Below are positions 1 to 15,000 of a DNA stretch of 64,000 nucleotides, piece after piece. The position numbers and the translations under genes are program-made. Under the pieces are notes generated by a model that saw nothing but the letters and a program-made list of their open reading frames with translations, made no database searches and was not told the origin of the DNA. How positions within the stretch are numbered: the first letter of the stretch is position 1; each line of letters opens with the position of its first letter. This DNA is from Membranipora membranacea. Taxonomy: Eukaryota; Bryozoa; Gymnolaemata; Cheilostomatida; Membraniporidae. The stretch spans positions 20,086,001 through 20,150,000 of the forward strand of contig OU612073.1 in NCBI GenBank assembly GCA_914767715.1, written 5' to 3'.

Positions 1-75
1 GTTAGAGGTTGTATTACTACAGTGGTGTGTGATTCTGCACTCCTTCATAACCCTAGTTTGTTGTTCATGTTACAG

Positions 76-3000
76 GTTATGCTATGGACCCCAGTGCTGA
101 TGCTATAGAAGAGGGGATAACTCTACTTGGAGATGTTAAGGCAGCAGAAGGTTCACAGGGTCTGTTGAGTAATCAGATTAAATTGCGCTGGCAGACAATT
201 CGATTAAGAAGTTGCCAAAGAAGATTTATTCACTTTCTATAACCATATATGTGACATTCTCACCACAACATGATAACTGCCCCAGTGGTGCTATCACGTG
301 GGATTCATTTGTAGACTCTGTTCTTTCATATGTCATCCTTTATTGACTCATGTATTGGTTGTAAAGGTTTCATGTAAGGAGGGCATACGCATATATTCTA
401 TTTCATTTGCAGTGCAAGTATTGAGTTGTCCTGACTTGACATGACATGTTAAGTCTAGAAAAGGACAAATCCAAAACAAAGAAAACATTTTACACTATCT
501 TGTGTTGGTTATTAAGTTATTGAAACATGACGAGATGTTTTTGTTTGTATGTCTGTAGAAAAGACAGTGTTTGAAGCCACAAAAACTAGAGAGGGTGATA
601 AAAGGAAGAGACAGCGAAACGATGATGCCGGTGATATTGAGGGCTATCTCGGTCCCTGGGGGAAATATGTCGATGAGAAAACAGTCATGGTACCAGATGA
701 TGAGGAGAAAGAGGTATATTTGTCCCCCATCCTATTTTAACTATTCTGAAGCTCTAAAATTTGTGATCACTTTTGCTGACATGATCCGGCAACTCTTGGG
801 CCAAAAATTTGAATTGTCCTATTATTTATGTATGCATTCGTCTTAATATTTTCAGTAAAAAATTCTTATGAAAGATAAAAGCCCCAATCAATTGACATTA
901 ATTTTCTCAATCTTTCTGGTCACATGGTACACGACCATTAATCTTACTATGTGTGTTAACATTACAGTTCCTTTTTCTCTTGAATAGGTTCTCGATGCTA
1001 TAGTAGCCAAAAGAAAGAAGAACAAGAAAACAGTTGATACAAAGACTGACGATGAAGAGAAAACCACTCTCCATCGTATGAGCATTTATATATATATATA
1101 TATAAATAATCGATAGTTGTGCTAATAGAATTTAGAATAAGCATAGACAGGACACTACAGCTAACATGAGGCACTAAATGGTGTGTCGACGTTATGACAT
1201 TGGACTGTGTAATAGCAATAATGTAATCATTGATTTGCAGTCCACAGTCCAGGTTTTGTACTTACTACTCAATGAACTTTGATCAGATTTCGAGTATGAA
1301 AATTGCTTTACATTCAGCAGTATCTCTTTGTCAGTGTGATGTCGTTTTTTCTAAACAGAATTTTAGGTGAAAATTATTATTATTATTTAACCGACTTGAA
1401 ATAAGAAACCTGGTACATGGACCCTAAGTCAATGATAACACCGATGCTACTACACAATTCAATGTCGTAACATCGCTTACACATAAATGACTCAATGTCT
1501 CAATCCTTATGCCACATTTAGTGTCTTGTCTAGGGTTATTAATATGTCTATGGATTGCTCTGTACAGCGCTTTGCTTATAGTAGACTCTACCTGAATTAT
1601 TTGGAGTTGTGTACACTACATTATTCGCTTTAAATAAGATAACTCCAATAATCAGAATTCTATCTGAATATTGCAGCTGTTGAATGTTGTTCTACCTGCA
1701 TTTGATCAGATCACTTACCACTCAAACTGAATAGCATGTTATATTTATTCTTTTTCAGTTAAAGAAGCCTTTGATTACCAGGGGCGGTCTTGGACTCACC
1801 CTCCCCAGGATGTTGGTGTATCTCTCAAAGCTGATTCTATACCAGAGAAATGTTTCATACCTAAGCGGCTCATACACACATGGTCTGGTCATACAAAGGC
1901 TCTGTCAGCTATTCGCTGGTTCCCTGTCTCTGCACATCTAATGCTCTCTTGTAGTATGGACTCCAAAATAAAAGTAAGTTGTGACTGTTTACCCTAGAGG
2001 AGTAGAGAATTCATATCGCTTAGACATCTAACATTGACTCCAACCAACCACATTTAATGCTAGCTAACATTAAGTCGACCCCCAACTAGCTAATCTAAAC
2101 TCTAGCTAATATTTACTCCTGTAGGGTTATAATAAAAGGAACCAAATTCAGAAAGCAATCTAAAGAAGTGAAGTTTATGTAATTTATAATTTTGATTTTT
2201 GTGTTCTTCAAATCTTACTGGACCATTTTTAATTTTAATATTGAATTTGTAGTTTTGGTAATGGCAGACCTAATTTCAAAATAAGGCCACCTTGCATGTT
2301 CTGCGTTGTTGACAGTAGTTGACTGGTAGTTATCTTTCCCTGACAATCCATAAAGCTGGCTTGGGTTGTCCTCAAAAATGCCAATGCAAAGTATGACGCT
2401 ATCAATTCACAGTTTATCAAAGTTATACAATTGCGAAATATGTTAAACGGTTGGTGAATCTGACCAAGGAGTTAAAGACTCCTTGATCTGACATAGCGTG
2501 GAACCTTACATGCCGTGTTTGACTACCAATCTTTAATGAAAATCAAATCAAGGAAATTCCACAAGCATATTAAAATAGCCAAATGGTAATGTTGCTGCAA
2601 TATAGGAAACAATTGAACTATATTGGGTTGAGCAGTATGTTAATTTACAGGGCTGTCTGAATACACGGTTAAGCCCTGTGCCAGCGCATGTTTAAATAAC
2701 TCAATTTTGACCTTGTATCAATTCCATCTTACAAATATGGTCATATCGTTATGTAAGGTGGAAAAGGCGAAGCATATTCCCATAATTCAATTTTAATCAC
2801 ACTTCCATGTTTTTGACCACGCCTGCTTGACCTTCTTGACCAAAAACTTCGGTAATTAGAAATCAGAAGGCATTAAGCCTTCAGCTGACCATCCCAGCAC
2901 ACGCCCTGTCAACACCAACACGTGACGCATAAACTGTCTGATCAGGAATACAGAGACTACCCCAATATATCATCCTACAGGCCACAGGCAGACTCTGAAT

Positions 3001-6000
3001 ATTCATTTGCATACCATGTATATAATGAGTAGGGCTGCCTAGATTGCTCGGTTTGGAGTTGGTTTCCCTGTGGCCAAATTAATTCAATAATTAGGTCTGT
3101 ATCATGTCAAAATCTGCTTCTTTTCAGATATGGGAGGTGTACAATGAGAGGCGTATGGTGAGAACATATAATGGTCACAAGCAGGCAGTGAGAGATGTTA
3201 ACTTTGACAATGATGGTAAGAGGTTCCTCAGCGCCTCCTATGATAGAATGTGTAAGCTTTGGGATACAGAAACGGGCCAGTGTATAGGCAGGTGAGAACA
3301 AAAGAACATCATAATAATATATGGCTGCAATAGATATTAGTAATTATGATATATAGCTTAGTGAGTCCCTTCAATCGGAATTGGCTGATTGATATTCAAA
3401 CAAATTCTAGTTGTCGAGATGAAATATTATGATGGGCACTAAAAACATTGTAATTACTAATATCTATGCAGAAGAGATGCTAGCTCTCAAAGCTCCCTCA
3501 TATCATTTGGTCCTATGCTACAAAATCTCTATCTCCACACTAAAAAACTACCACAAAACTAACACACTTCCACACAGGCAATGTGTGTTTGTTGAATTCT
3601 GTATAGCTCAAAACTAGCAACATCAGGCTGCAATTTCAGCATTGTCAACTTATGGGCACATAATTTGCACAAACCAATGTCAAATTAAGGGTATGAAATG
3701 AATCATCTAGCTGACATAGTGAGTGGTTACCGTCTTACTAGTTGAGAATATTGACATCATCACCTAGTGTGTTAATTTCGTGTCCTGATTTTGAAGATCA
3801 GTTTGTGCAAATCACTTGCCCATTAGGTGACAATTCTGAGATTAGAGTCTGACATAGTTATCTTTGAGCTATATAGAATGTAATATGCACACATTTGCAT
3901 GAGTGACAGCATTAGTAGGAGTAGCGCAAATCAGCAACATACAGAATAATAAAACTGGGTTAAACATGAGCGTGCAAAACAACCTGTGAATGGTGCTATT
4001 TAGTTGATCAGGATTTCCAGAAAGTTGACCACGATAGCCAGGGTAACTGCATAGAGTTGTGGTGTACCTTTAAGACATAACAGATGTTACAAATGGAAAA
4101 ATATTTCTGATTTGCAGCCAATATGTCTCATTTATTGTAATAATGTTCATGTTTCTATTTCCTCTGTCAATCCTGAATACGGTTCAATGAATAAGTTATT
4201 GTGATTGACAGACAGCACATGTAACTCAGTGAATCTCTTTCCTCATACAGCACAGCTGTACATCTTATAGAGCCAAGATTGTACATTAATAGCAAAGTTA
4301 TCAATCCAATCAATCAAGTCCTAGCACTGCCACGAACTGAACATGCATACATTATACATGCAGCTAGATTTGTCTCTCAAAAAACTCTTGGCCATCGACT
4401 GCTACATTCATAGGGCGTCCTCAATCAATGGGAATGGATGGTTGGTTGAAAGTCTTTTGGCGAAAGACGAACTCTAATGGGTTGGCTATTGGGCAAATCC
4501 TGCAACATAATAACCATTTGACAACCATGTTATGCCAAGGGCGGCAAGATTTCCCATATGTTTACATAAACATTCCCATTGGCGTCCGATTTAGCCCACT
4601 TCATGGCTGTCGGCTCTCATTTGACGGATGTAGGAAAGTGGTTGACATGCCCTGTGGGTGCTACCTACTTTTATATAATGCAGCCAAGAGATTGAGTGAC
4701 AGAAAGTTACACCCCATATTATCATAATATCCAGTTAAGTGGTCTGAAAGTGTGTCTAGTCGCGTGAAGTTATGTCGCTCAGGCCTGTTAGAGTACAGAT
4801 CGCGGTTAGCCATGTTAGCGAGGGGTGTGTTATAACACTTGTGTCTCTTGAATATCTGAGCGTTATATCAAACCTTCTAAGAGAAATATCGTACTTGCGT
4901 TATATTTAAAACTGTCAAAGCAATATCAAAATCATAGCTGTCGATGCAGTGTGAATACAGGACTCTCTTCCAACCAAGCCCAGCAACTACACAGGCTGCC
5001 TCCTTGGTAGTGCACAACTAGCATCTCATGGTGCAGGGGGGCCTTATACTGGTTATATAATGATCTCAACGTTTGTTGTCCTTGTCCATTTGGACAGTTT
5101 AATCTGTCGGTGTCAGAAGCACTTTCTCTTTCTGTCCCTGCTATCTCTCGATCACTAAATCTCGAGTGGCTATTACCATTACACCATTTAATCACAGTTT
5201 ATTTCTAGCTTAACTTGGCTCAGTTGAATGGGAATGCAGTGAAGCCTTGTCACTTGATGACATTATTACCATATAGATGTGTGGCAAGCTCTTGATCACC
5301 CACCCAAGCATTCCAAATGAAGGAAAATGGAGATGTTGAAGTGATTTTACATTAAGCGTATGCATAAGGCCACACCTGTATGACTGCCCTGACCAGATTG
5401 TATGACAGGTTGGCAAACTTCAGTCTTCGGTTCCCAAAAGACTCATTAGGTGTGCCGCCTCTTCCCATCAGATGAAAGGAACTTTAGAATATTTTGACAT
5501 TGTTTGCCAGGTTAGAAGGCCGTTAATGGGTTCATGTATGAGATATTTGAGGGTAGATGACTGATAATGTTATGGATTAATTCTGTGTGTTGTGAAGCTT
5601 TTCTGTAATGGTAATAAAACTGGGAATTTCAAATTGTTTGAATTGGCCAGTTTTTTGGCTTTAAATTGTATGATTCATGGTTGAAATTACCTCTCTGTAC
5701 CAACAGTGAGTTAATTTGGCTAGCAAAATGTTAAAAAGCCATTCTTTTGCAGTAAAAAGTGTCTCATTGAGATTGATTGTGTTATTAGTATGAATGTTTT
5801 GATGTATTATAAATTACCATAGATTAAAAGATGATTTAGGTGATTTGGCAATCTTTGAGTGTCTTTGCTTCATAAATATAAATGTATAAAATATATAAGT
5901 CCAAAACTATGTCCTGAAATGAGAACTTATGCATTATTAACCATAAATATACAGCTTGAAAATCTGGGACAAATGATAATGATATCAACTAAATTGTGTT

Positions 6001-9000
6001 ATGAACAAACTAATCAATGTGGGCTGACATAAATTAGACCATGCCTTTCTCTCAAGTGAAACTCTTACAAAAAAGTAAGAAAAACAAAAAAGCTACCCAT
6101 TAACATTTTTTGCATGTCAGGTTTGAGAAATGGGACAAGAAACTAGCATAGGTAAAATATTGAGGTGAACAATATGTAAACTGCTTTAGGGTGGTGAGTT
6201 TCTCTCCAACCATAGCATCTTTTCATACGGTCTTCCTAGATGTGTTGGAGGTGTTTTGGGCGTTTCCTTCAGACGGTTGCCCATCACTTACAGAACTCGA
6301 TAGTCACTAACCAGTCGCTGACCTCCATCAATGTAGCCTTACGCTCTGTCAAGTTGTTTTGAAGTGATTATGTAACCGCTTCAAGTGTTTGTGATGGTTT
6401 ACTGCCAACCACAATCGGCTTGTTCTCACCTCATACCTATAACTGTCCCTACTCACCGCTCATCATCAATCATAATTCATATTTGTGGGACTAATAATGA
6501 GATAATAAAACCTATTTATTCATACTTTGCGTCCAGTGCAGCACGTAATAATATGTCATTGGTCTATGGTGACAAGACAAGATGACACTGTTGTGGTAAC
6601 TTGTTGTGCTGATATGTGTTTCTGGTTTTGTAATTGAGCTGTTTGTTATGTGGCCACACCTTCTCTTTTTGTTGGCTTATCCTCTCTATATGCACATCAT
6701 GGTTTACCATAATCATATCTCAATCAATCTGTGATCATCACTGAATGGTTCCGCTGTTGGCTCTCTTTCTTCTTGGATTTAGGATTAACGCAATCTTTAA
6801 TTATAATAATGGCTGTGCAAAGCCAGTGCATTCCTTTATAGAAAGCCCTGTACCTCGGGCCATTGAAGACTGGAGTCATAACTTTACCTTGGTGTCGGTC
6901 ATGTTGAACTCTGAAAAGCTAATACCATACATGTACTTATTGGTAGCTGATCCAATGTGCTTAGCCATTAACCCCCATTTGACATCTGCGGTTGAATTTG
7001 TTTCCTATCATGACCGGTTGTTTGCGGAAGGGTCTATCTTGACTTAATATGAATTATTAAGGTGGTTCTTGTGCTCATCTTTAATTTTGCCTTTTTTGCG
7101 TTGCGGTTTTCATACTGTTACCAGGTCTGCCCACATCGAATCAAATGGCTTACACAGAGAGGTAGCAGATCCTGTTCTACACCTTATCTGATCCTCATCG
7201 CATCTTCAATATATGCTAGGAAGAGACCCAAGCTGAATATTACCCCGTCCATTCTGTCACCGCAAGTCAGAGACAACACTCTTTCTTGTCAATATCTTTT
7301 TTTGATGTTTGTTGATGTTTTCTCTCACTTAGGTTTCATACCAAGTGAGTACAGGAATGTGAAATTATTACCAATCAATGTCTTTGTGGTGAAAAAATGA
7401 CGGCCATGCTTACTCGGAGAGCTAAAAATATCTTCGCATTTGGGTATCTTAGCCTTGAAAAGCCGGTTTATTGAATTTTCACTCTCTCACCTGGTCAAGC
7501 AACTTAGTGGGAAGATGGCTCGGGTTGTTTTGTCTAATATCATTCAACATTATACAAAATTGTGCTTAAATTAATTCTCCTGCAGCCACTCCCATTAATC
7601 GCTTGATCTAGTTGACCTCCTCGCCTCACCTCAAAGTTGACACCCTCAAAAATATGTTTGATTACGTTTTGGCAGTGAACTTCAGATACCTCAGGATCAA
7701 TGATAAATGTTCATAGTTTTACAACCAAGAACAATAACAAGGTGTAGTTACCTTCATCTAACATGGGTGATGGGAACTTCGTGTTGTTATTGTAACCTGA
7801 TTGATATCTTGGTCAAACAGCTAGGGTAAGTTTCTCAATGAACCTTTTCTAGCTCCTTGTCCAGGTCCAGGAATTAATTTACGACTTAATACACACAAAG
7901 ACACCATAATGTTACAGAAATACCGGATCTCTCACAAACTTTCAACGACCTTTAATGTTTTTACAGATTTACTAATAAGAAAGTACCATACTGTGTAAAG
8001 TTTAATCCAGACGAAGACAAACAGGACCTATTTGTTGCTGGAACTGCAGACAAGAAGATCATTTGTGTAAGTATCGTCTCGGTTATGGATTAAGACCAGA
8101 CCTTGAAGAAGGTCCAGTGTGTACTATCAATGAGCTACTTCATCGGTTAATTATATTTGCATGGGGCTTTGCACACGTATATGTGAATATGTGAAAAACA
8201 CTGTATAGCGTCTAGCTTAAACCCCAAAGCTGTAGAGTGATGATATATTTAGCCTTTAGACCTAGCAACAACCAGACCATTCCCACTAACCAACGGACAA
8301 TCTTGGCCTGAAATACCTAAATGGCCTTTATCTGCCCCTTGTATTTATTACTTGGAGAACCACGAGCACACTCCTGCCCAACCATAACCTAACTGCCTAC
8401 CATTCATTCAATAACATCACTGGCTTCAGCTTGATGATGTCATCAAATTTTCAAATTCACAAGCGCTTAAAACTGTCACTTAATCATTCAGTAGCCACAT
8501 TGGCTTCCCTTGTCAAATTAAACTTTGACAAGGTTTGATGAGAAGAGGACGATGTGATGGAGAGGGCATAGGTCATCATTGTCAATCATGAACTGTTGTG
8601 AAACCCATCATGCAGCTTCCTCCAAGACAGTCGACATACTCTTATTTCATAGCTACATAAAAATCATTGGCCGCGCTGGTGTGAGTAGTGTTTTGCACTC
8701 TGGCTCTGTTCACAGTCTTACTACTCACTGTGACACTATAGATATGTTTGGGTTTGTCTCCAGGTTTTTATTTAATGCCAATAAGCTATATGTTCATGTG
8801 ACGGCACGGCGAACCAAACACCTACACAAAAAGTGTTACAAGTGCATTGACCTCCCAAATTTATTTTTTATATGAGATGCCAACAATAACATGAAAAGCA
8901 TTAATAGAAATGCCTGGACTAGACGAATGCCTGGACTAGACGAATGTCTGGCGCTGTTGGGCACAGGCACTCTCAGACTATATATTGTGATTGAAGGTCC

Positions 9001-12000
9001 AGCTCAAAACCCTGATTACACAGTACAACGAAATATCAAGTGATTGGATAAACAGAAGTGTGTTCCTCCTCACACCAGCGCACTGTTGAATGGCTGGTCG
9101 TATATCTAGGACAAAATTTTATCTAGCTATCATAAAGTATAATCAATCCATAACTCGAAATTCACCGATATAAAACGGAATCAACTTTGTATGTCTGACC
9201 TACAAAGTGAGGATGCAGATTTCAATATTAGAATATAAGTAAGTTCTAGGCCAATAAGAAGACATACACAAGCAGGTTACACAATATATTGTCTGCTACC
9301 GCAGCTGTGATTGTCTGCTCCCGCAGTCTGCACCCACATATTGTCTGCTCCCGCAACTATGATTACAATCATTAGCAATTATACTGGGTCGCCCTCTGTC
9401 CGGGAGGCCATATATAATTTATGAACGCAAGCCGTAAACGTAGATTTTGACCTCAATGTCCAGAATTAGAGGAATGTGGCTGCCTGTAAACATTGAGATA
9501 TATGCTGATTGGTACCAGGGTATGTGACATAATTGACACACGCTTATTACCAGTCTAATTTATGACAACAATGTACAGTCAGTTTTTATTTGTGATTTTC
9601 CTTCCTCTGACCTCTGAAGAGTCGTAATTTGATGTAGCTGTGACCTATTTATTATAATAATAATATATAACATTTGATGTATCTTACAGTTTCTTCTCAA
9701 GAAAACAATTCCAGCTGCTGTCAAAATAAGATAAACGTAGAAAAAGTGTAATATAGTCCGGTCAAGTAGGAAAAGGGCATCAACTTAAAATGTGGAGAAT
9801 TGATTGATTGATTGAAAGATTGCTTACCAGGTGCGACTGGGAATCCAGCAGCCACATCCCCCACTCTGTGGCATCAGTCTCGGTGAAACAGTACCTATTT
9901 AAAAGAAATCCATAAAGCATATCAACTGTTGCTGGGGGGCTTGAACACTAAGTCAATTTCTTTGCGTAATTGATATTAGAGGTTCATGTCCTACATTTGG
10001 GGATTTGCACAAGTATCACGATAGCCAACATTCCTTGACCCAGGTCATGTGCCAGCCAGCACTGATAGTTTAATGTCTACAGTGTATAGGTGTTGCAGCT
10101 ATGTCAAGTCTGGAGCTGTCAGCTGTGACCTTAGTGGGATTCTCAAGATTCAGAATATGCCAGGTACTTCATAGCTGATAAAATCAATCAGCTATGGGAA
10201 TGATTGATCCAGGGTTCCACCCCTTCATACATCATTGTTTTCTTCAGATTATTGCCCAAAAATCAATTACCGACCGACTTTTTTTAGTTTGCCACTTGAG
10301 TATGCCTGGCAAAATTAGAATTGCCATTGATAAATCATTTTAGTTAGGATTCCATCTACATGTAAATTTTTAGAGTCAGATTGACAGATTGTGAGATAGG
10401 GAACAGCACCCACATATCCACCACAATCTGGTATTAGCCTCCATTTCACCTTTCTCACCCGTAACTGTATAACTTATAAAAATGTAGACCTAGCTTAGAC
10501 TTTAAGTTCCCAGTAAGTTTGATGGTAATGGAGGGATGCAAATTCCATCAAACCACAGAAGCTGTTCACAGGCTAAGACACAGCTGATTATTCTTTTTTA
10601 TCTCTACCTGTCATTTTTAGTTGGCCATCCCATGCATTTAATCCTGATAAAAATCTGACTGCCAAGAATGTGAGATTCGCCTGAGAGGTCCAGACCAGAT
10701 GATGACATCATAGGCTCTAGGCGTGTGGTCTGTTCACCTGCAAATATTACAACATATGTAGAAATAAAGAAACTTAACTCCCCCAACAAGCTCTATTAAT
10801 GATATTTATGAGTGTGCCAGGAAGGTCAACGAAGGGTGTAGTTAATTTCCTCTGATTATATTATTTATATCAAAAATAGTCGAATAATTAACTTATATAA
10901 AACTTTTGTTTTTATCTTTCTCGACATCTTTTTGCGTGGACAGTTGGGTAACCTTGACTGACCGGTCTTTTTCTTCCAACGTAATCCTCTTACTCATCCA
11001 CCATGAGTAAGCCTCTGACCAGTAATGTCTCAATGTGGCGATCACAGTCCAATCACTCATATTCATAAGTCACTCTTGGTGAGAGTTTGCACTCCCACAA
11101 TGAATGCGGATCTATGATCAAACAAGTGTTGCTGCACCCTTCCATGACATGTTTTCAAAGAAATTACCAATCACAGTGATATGAGCCCTGAAATCACAGT
11201 AGGTTTGACCCAGGCATATAACATCTTGGCCATTAGGGTACGCAAGGTTATCAGTAGACCCAAAAAAAAGGTCTTCTATTAACTGGTTACTAACTCGGTC
11301 AATGAAGTTTATCTTGGCCTGCCCAGTGCGATAGGCACATATGAGAATAAATAGATCCGAATCAAGCAACGGGGGAAACAAATTTGTTCAGCGGTTTGGT
11401 TTTTAAAACATGCAATACAGCCCACCAGACACACATACTTCATTTCATACCATCATTCCTGCTGTCCGTAAAGTACCTGTGACTTTTTCATCCTGAGTTT
11501 GAATGTGTGTCGAACTCATGTCCGATGACAAAAGTGATTTACGTGCCCAAAGTCACTAGACTGCATCGATCCCTTAAATTTCAAACCAACACCTTTTAAA
11601 CATTTTCATTTATTATCATTACCCGCAATACATTGTAATGTAATGTAGTGGAGTGTATGCATTATTTTGATTTATTTTAGTTATGTAATCATTATTGGTT
11701 GATAAATGCTGCAAAAATTTGCATTTTCATCTCTAAATTGCTATAACTTTATTCTACCATTGCTTGCACCTGACATAAAAAGCCTGTTAAACTCTAGGTA
11801 ACATCGTTGAGCAATGTCCTATATGGTCTGATGGAGCAGAGAGTCAGATTCTGCCAATACTTCGAAGAACATCGACAGTATTTAACACCTGGGAAAGAAC
11901 TATGTTGTCTCTCCCTTAGTGTTCCACGGCCCGTACATAAACCTTCTTTTCTCAAGATTTTTTTTATAAAGTGTTGCTCAATCTAGAAAGCTGACCACCC

Positions 12001-15000
12001 TATAACAGTTCAGAATGTTCCAAAACATTTCTTTGTAAGGGAAATCAGCAAACTTTATCATAGAAGATATTATTGATATCTTTGAATTGCGATGAATAAA
12101 TCTCCAGCAAATGACGGATATTTCAATACCTGTTAGTAGCGGATATTTCAATACCTGTTAGTAGCGGTTTTTCTGGGAAAAGTCACATATTAAGCAGGTT
12201 AATGCCCTTCTTGGCTCTATAGGTTATTATGTGTGTTAAGATTAAGGCTAACCTCTGATATTGTAGGCCACCTGTATAGAAAAACTTTTTTTAAACTAAA
12301 ATGCGAAAAAATTTGAAATTGAAGAGTTCAACACAAAGCTCAGCAGCTAATCCCATGGGTTATTTATATAGATTTGTTATATTATACTCTTTAATTCAAT
12401 AGTTATTAAACTTGGGTGCCCTATTACAGGTTTTGGAAGCCTAGTCCTATGTGTCTTGAGAAAAAAACCATTGTAAAGTTTTGACATAGCTACATGATAT
12501 AACTCATTTTTGTTATACAACATAAACCTCTCTTTATTTGTGTCCTAGCATTTGTTGCCATGAGGCGGCTGTGAATGTACTACCTGCTGATTGTTGTTAT
12601 CTCTTTCTCTCGCACACTGTGGCAAAAACCCTACCAGGATCATGTCTGCCAAAATAAAAAATCGCATAATAATAACAATAATGATAATATCCTCAACTCT
12701 GTTGATTTATGAAGACGTAAATCGGTTACATGGGTAAATGTGATAAATGCTGATTCCAAATTTTGCAATAATCATAGAGCCAGGTAAATCCATGTTTCTA
12801 GTTACCATTTGTGACACAGCCAGGCTAACCATGTTTCCAAGAACTATTGGGGAATAACATTGAATTTTATTGAGCCCATTTTAATTTGATATATGATCCG
12901 GGGAAATAGTACAAGAATACGACACACCATGGAAAACACCCTACCAGGATGATATTGTCTGCCAAAATAAAAATGTGCATAATAATAATATCGTTGATTC
13001 ATGAAGATGTAACTCGGTTACATGGGTAAAGGTGATATACTTATTTCAAATTTTGCGATAATCCATGTTTCTAAGAACCAGTTGAGTTACAACCAGAGGG
13101 GTCTTTCAATTAGAAACAGCTAAAATCACAATATGATCGCTCACCGGGTAGACGCTCGTTTTCAAATCGCTCAGTCATTGATGGAACTATATACATTCTG
13201 AGTGAGTGATTTGGGAGTGAATATGTCTAATTGAAAGACCGAGTGAGTGATTACTTTGAGCGATGTGATAGTGTAGTGATAACTTGCAAAGCATCACTCT
13301 TTCTAAAGTGATAACTTTAATAAAGCATGGAAAGACCCCTCTGGCTTACTCATGATTCATAGTCCCATTGGTGAATAGTTATAAATTTTATTGAATCTGT
13401 TGTAGTTTGATATACGATCCGGGGAAATAGTACAAGAATACGACAGACATCTGGGAGCGGTCAACTCCATCACCTTTGTTGACGGGAACCGGCGATTTGT
13501 CTCCACATCTGACGACAAGTCCCTCAGAATATGGGAATGGTAGGTATTATGTAGGCTTAACCTCTTTCCAGCTCGTTGCTGCTTAAATCCTGAAATATTA
13601 AAGCAGATTAGTAGGGATGGTATGCTATAAACTGTTTACTTCATTAAAGGAAAATAAGGTTCTTTCAAGCTTGAAAGCTGAATAAATAAAGTAGATAATC
13701 GTATAAATAAAAATATAAATATTGTAGCATGATTCACTGTTCTGAGAATCCTGGCCTGGCATCGGTGTTTTCAAGTACTATTTCTTTTAATCAGGGTGGA
13801 AAACCTCATTGTTCCTTTTCTCTTTGGTGTTTCTGGCTGTTTGTTGCCTCAATTTGGCATCAAAAGAGCCTCATATCAATATCAAGTCCTGGAAACCCAA
13901 TATCTCTTAGATATGCAGAGGTATTGACATCTGCATATCTAAGAGATAGTAGAAGTTTTGTCCTCCATTTTATAAATCGCTTTTTCGAGTCAGTTCAGAT
14001 GGAAAATCTCACGAACAATCATGTTTACTGCCAGAGGCACAGTCTACTTGTTGAACCTTTTGAATAAGTAAGATAATTTTTGTAATACTTTGAACAAGAA
14101 ATAATCGTTAAAATTTCACCTCAAATTCAGAGTAAACAGAATGATTTCAGTGCTGCCGAGAATCAATGTGTACTTAGCTTGAGTTTCAAGCATTAATAGT
14201 TCTTAGTAGCTACAGTAACGTACCCGGACATCAGGTCTGGTGATCCAACAAACCAGGTCTGGAGCCGCGTTCATTGACCCCAACATGGAGTGATTAGAGA
14301 TAATCCTAGGGCTAATGGCAAGGTGTCTAGGGCTCATGTGGTAATTTGTACACGTTACATTGAGGTTAGACAGGTGGGGGTTTTTATATACAGATGACTA
14401 CATGTATAGGCGTCCATGACTATGGTTTGGTTTACAATACCTCCGCTGATGAAGATTAACCCTTTTTTGTTTCCTTGTTCCTTCTTATTCATACACAGGC
14501 CCCCATAGACTCATGTATTTAATATTTCTTGACTGAGAAGTAAAATGGTTGTGTTGCTTTGCACAGCACTTATATCATAGTTATCATTTGCAGCATTTAA
14601 ATCCATTTCAGAAGCTCACCAGGGAATTTATCTTATTCTTTTAGGGATATCCCTGTTGATTTCAAATACATCTCTGACCCATCTATGCATTCAATGCCAG
14701 CGGTGACGCTGTCACACAATACTAAATGGTTGGCTTGTCAGTCTATGGACAACCAGATGGTCATATTCAATGTACACAACAGAATGAAGATGATGAGGAA
14801 GAAGGTATTTAAAGGACACATGGTGGCTGGATACGCCTGCAGCCCGGACTTCTCTCCTGATATGTCGTAAGTTTTAGCTTCATGTCAATAACAGGGCTAT
14901 TAGAGATTAGACTTGATGTGTATTACTAAGGAGTAATAATGGGTCTACTACTCCTTAGTTAAATTTGGTATTACCAGCCTAGGCCTTAGGTAGGCCTAGT

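Larger units (their letters stand above)
8067..13405 (+). other. Long CDC40 intron with small repeats and a tandem duplication
   Basis: A 5.3-kb intron. It holds two copies of a 17-base unit around 8912-8950 (core CCTGGACTAGACGAAT), three copies of a TTGTCTGCTCCCGCA-like unit at about 9290-9360, and a 26-base unit repeated twice at about 12117-12170 (core GGATATTTCAATACCTG). Its 3' end carries the 310-bp tandem duplication and the inverted-repeat element listed separately. No coding gene is seen. Confidence 0.6.
12615..13444 (+). repeat. 310-bp tandem duplication covering an intron end and the first ~40 bp of a CDC40 exon
   Basis: Unit 1 runs from about 12615 to 12925 and unit 2 from about 12926 to 13444. 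They share CCCTACCAGGAT at 12629 and 12939, CGGTTACATGGGTAAA, CCATGTTT and TTTTATTGA in the same order. Unit 1 ends with a copy (12885-12923) of the 5' end of the real exon at 13406, differing at one base (ATATATGATC versus ATATACGATC). Both junctions have CGACA. Unit 2 is longer because an inverted-repeat element is inserted at 13093-13344. Confidence 0.85.

Noticed and set aside
3107-3301. Minus-strand open frame
   Set aside because: Antisense shadow of the CDC40 WD40 exon 3128-3291.
7062-7400. 112-codon + strand open frame in a CDC40 intron
   Set aside because: No recognisable family; the composition is like the surrounding intron.
13729-14067. 112-codon + strand open frame
   Set aside because: It runs through the 19-bp hairpin in an intron, where two reverse-complement stretches are translated; not credible as protein.
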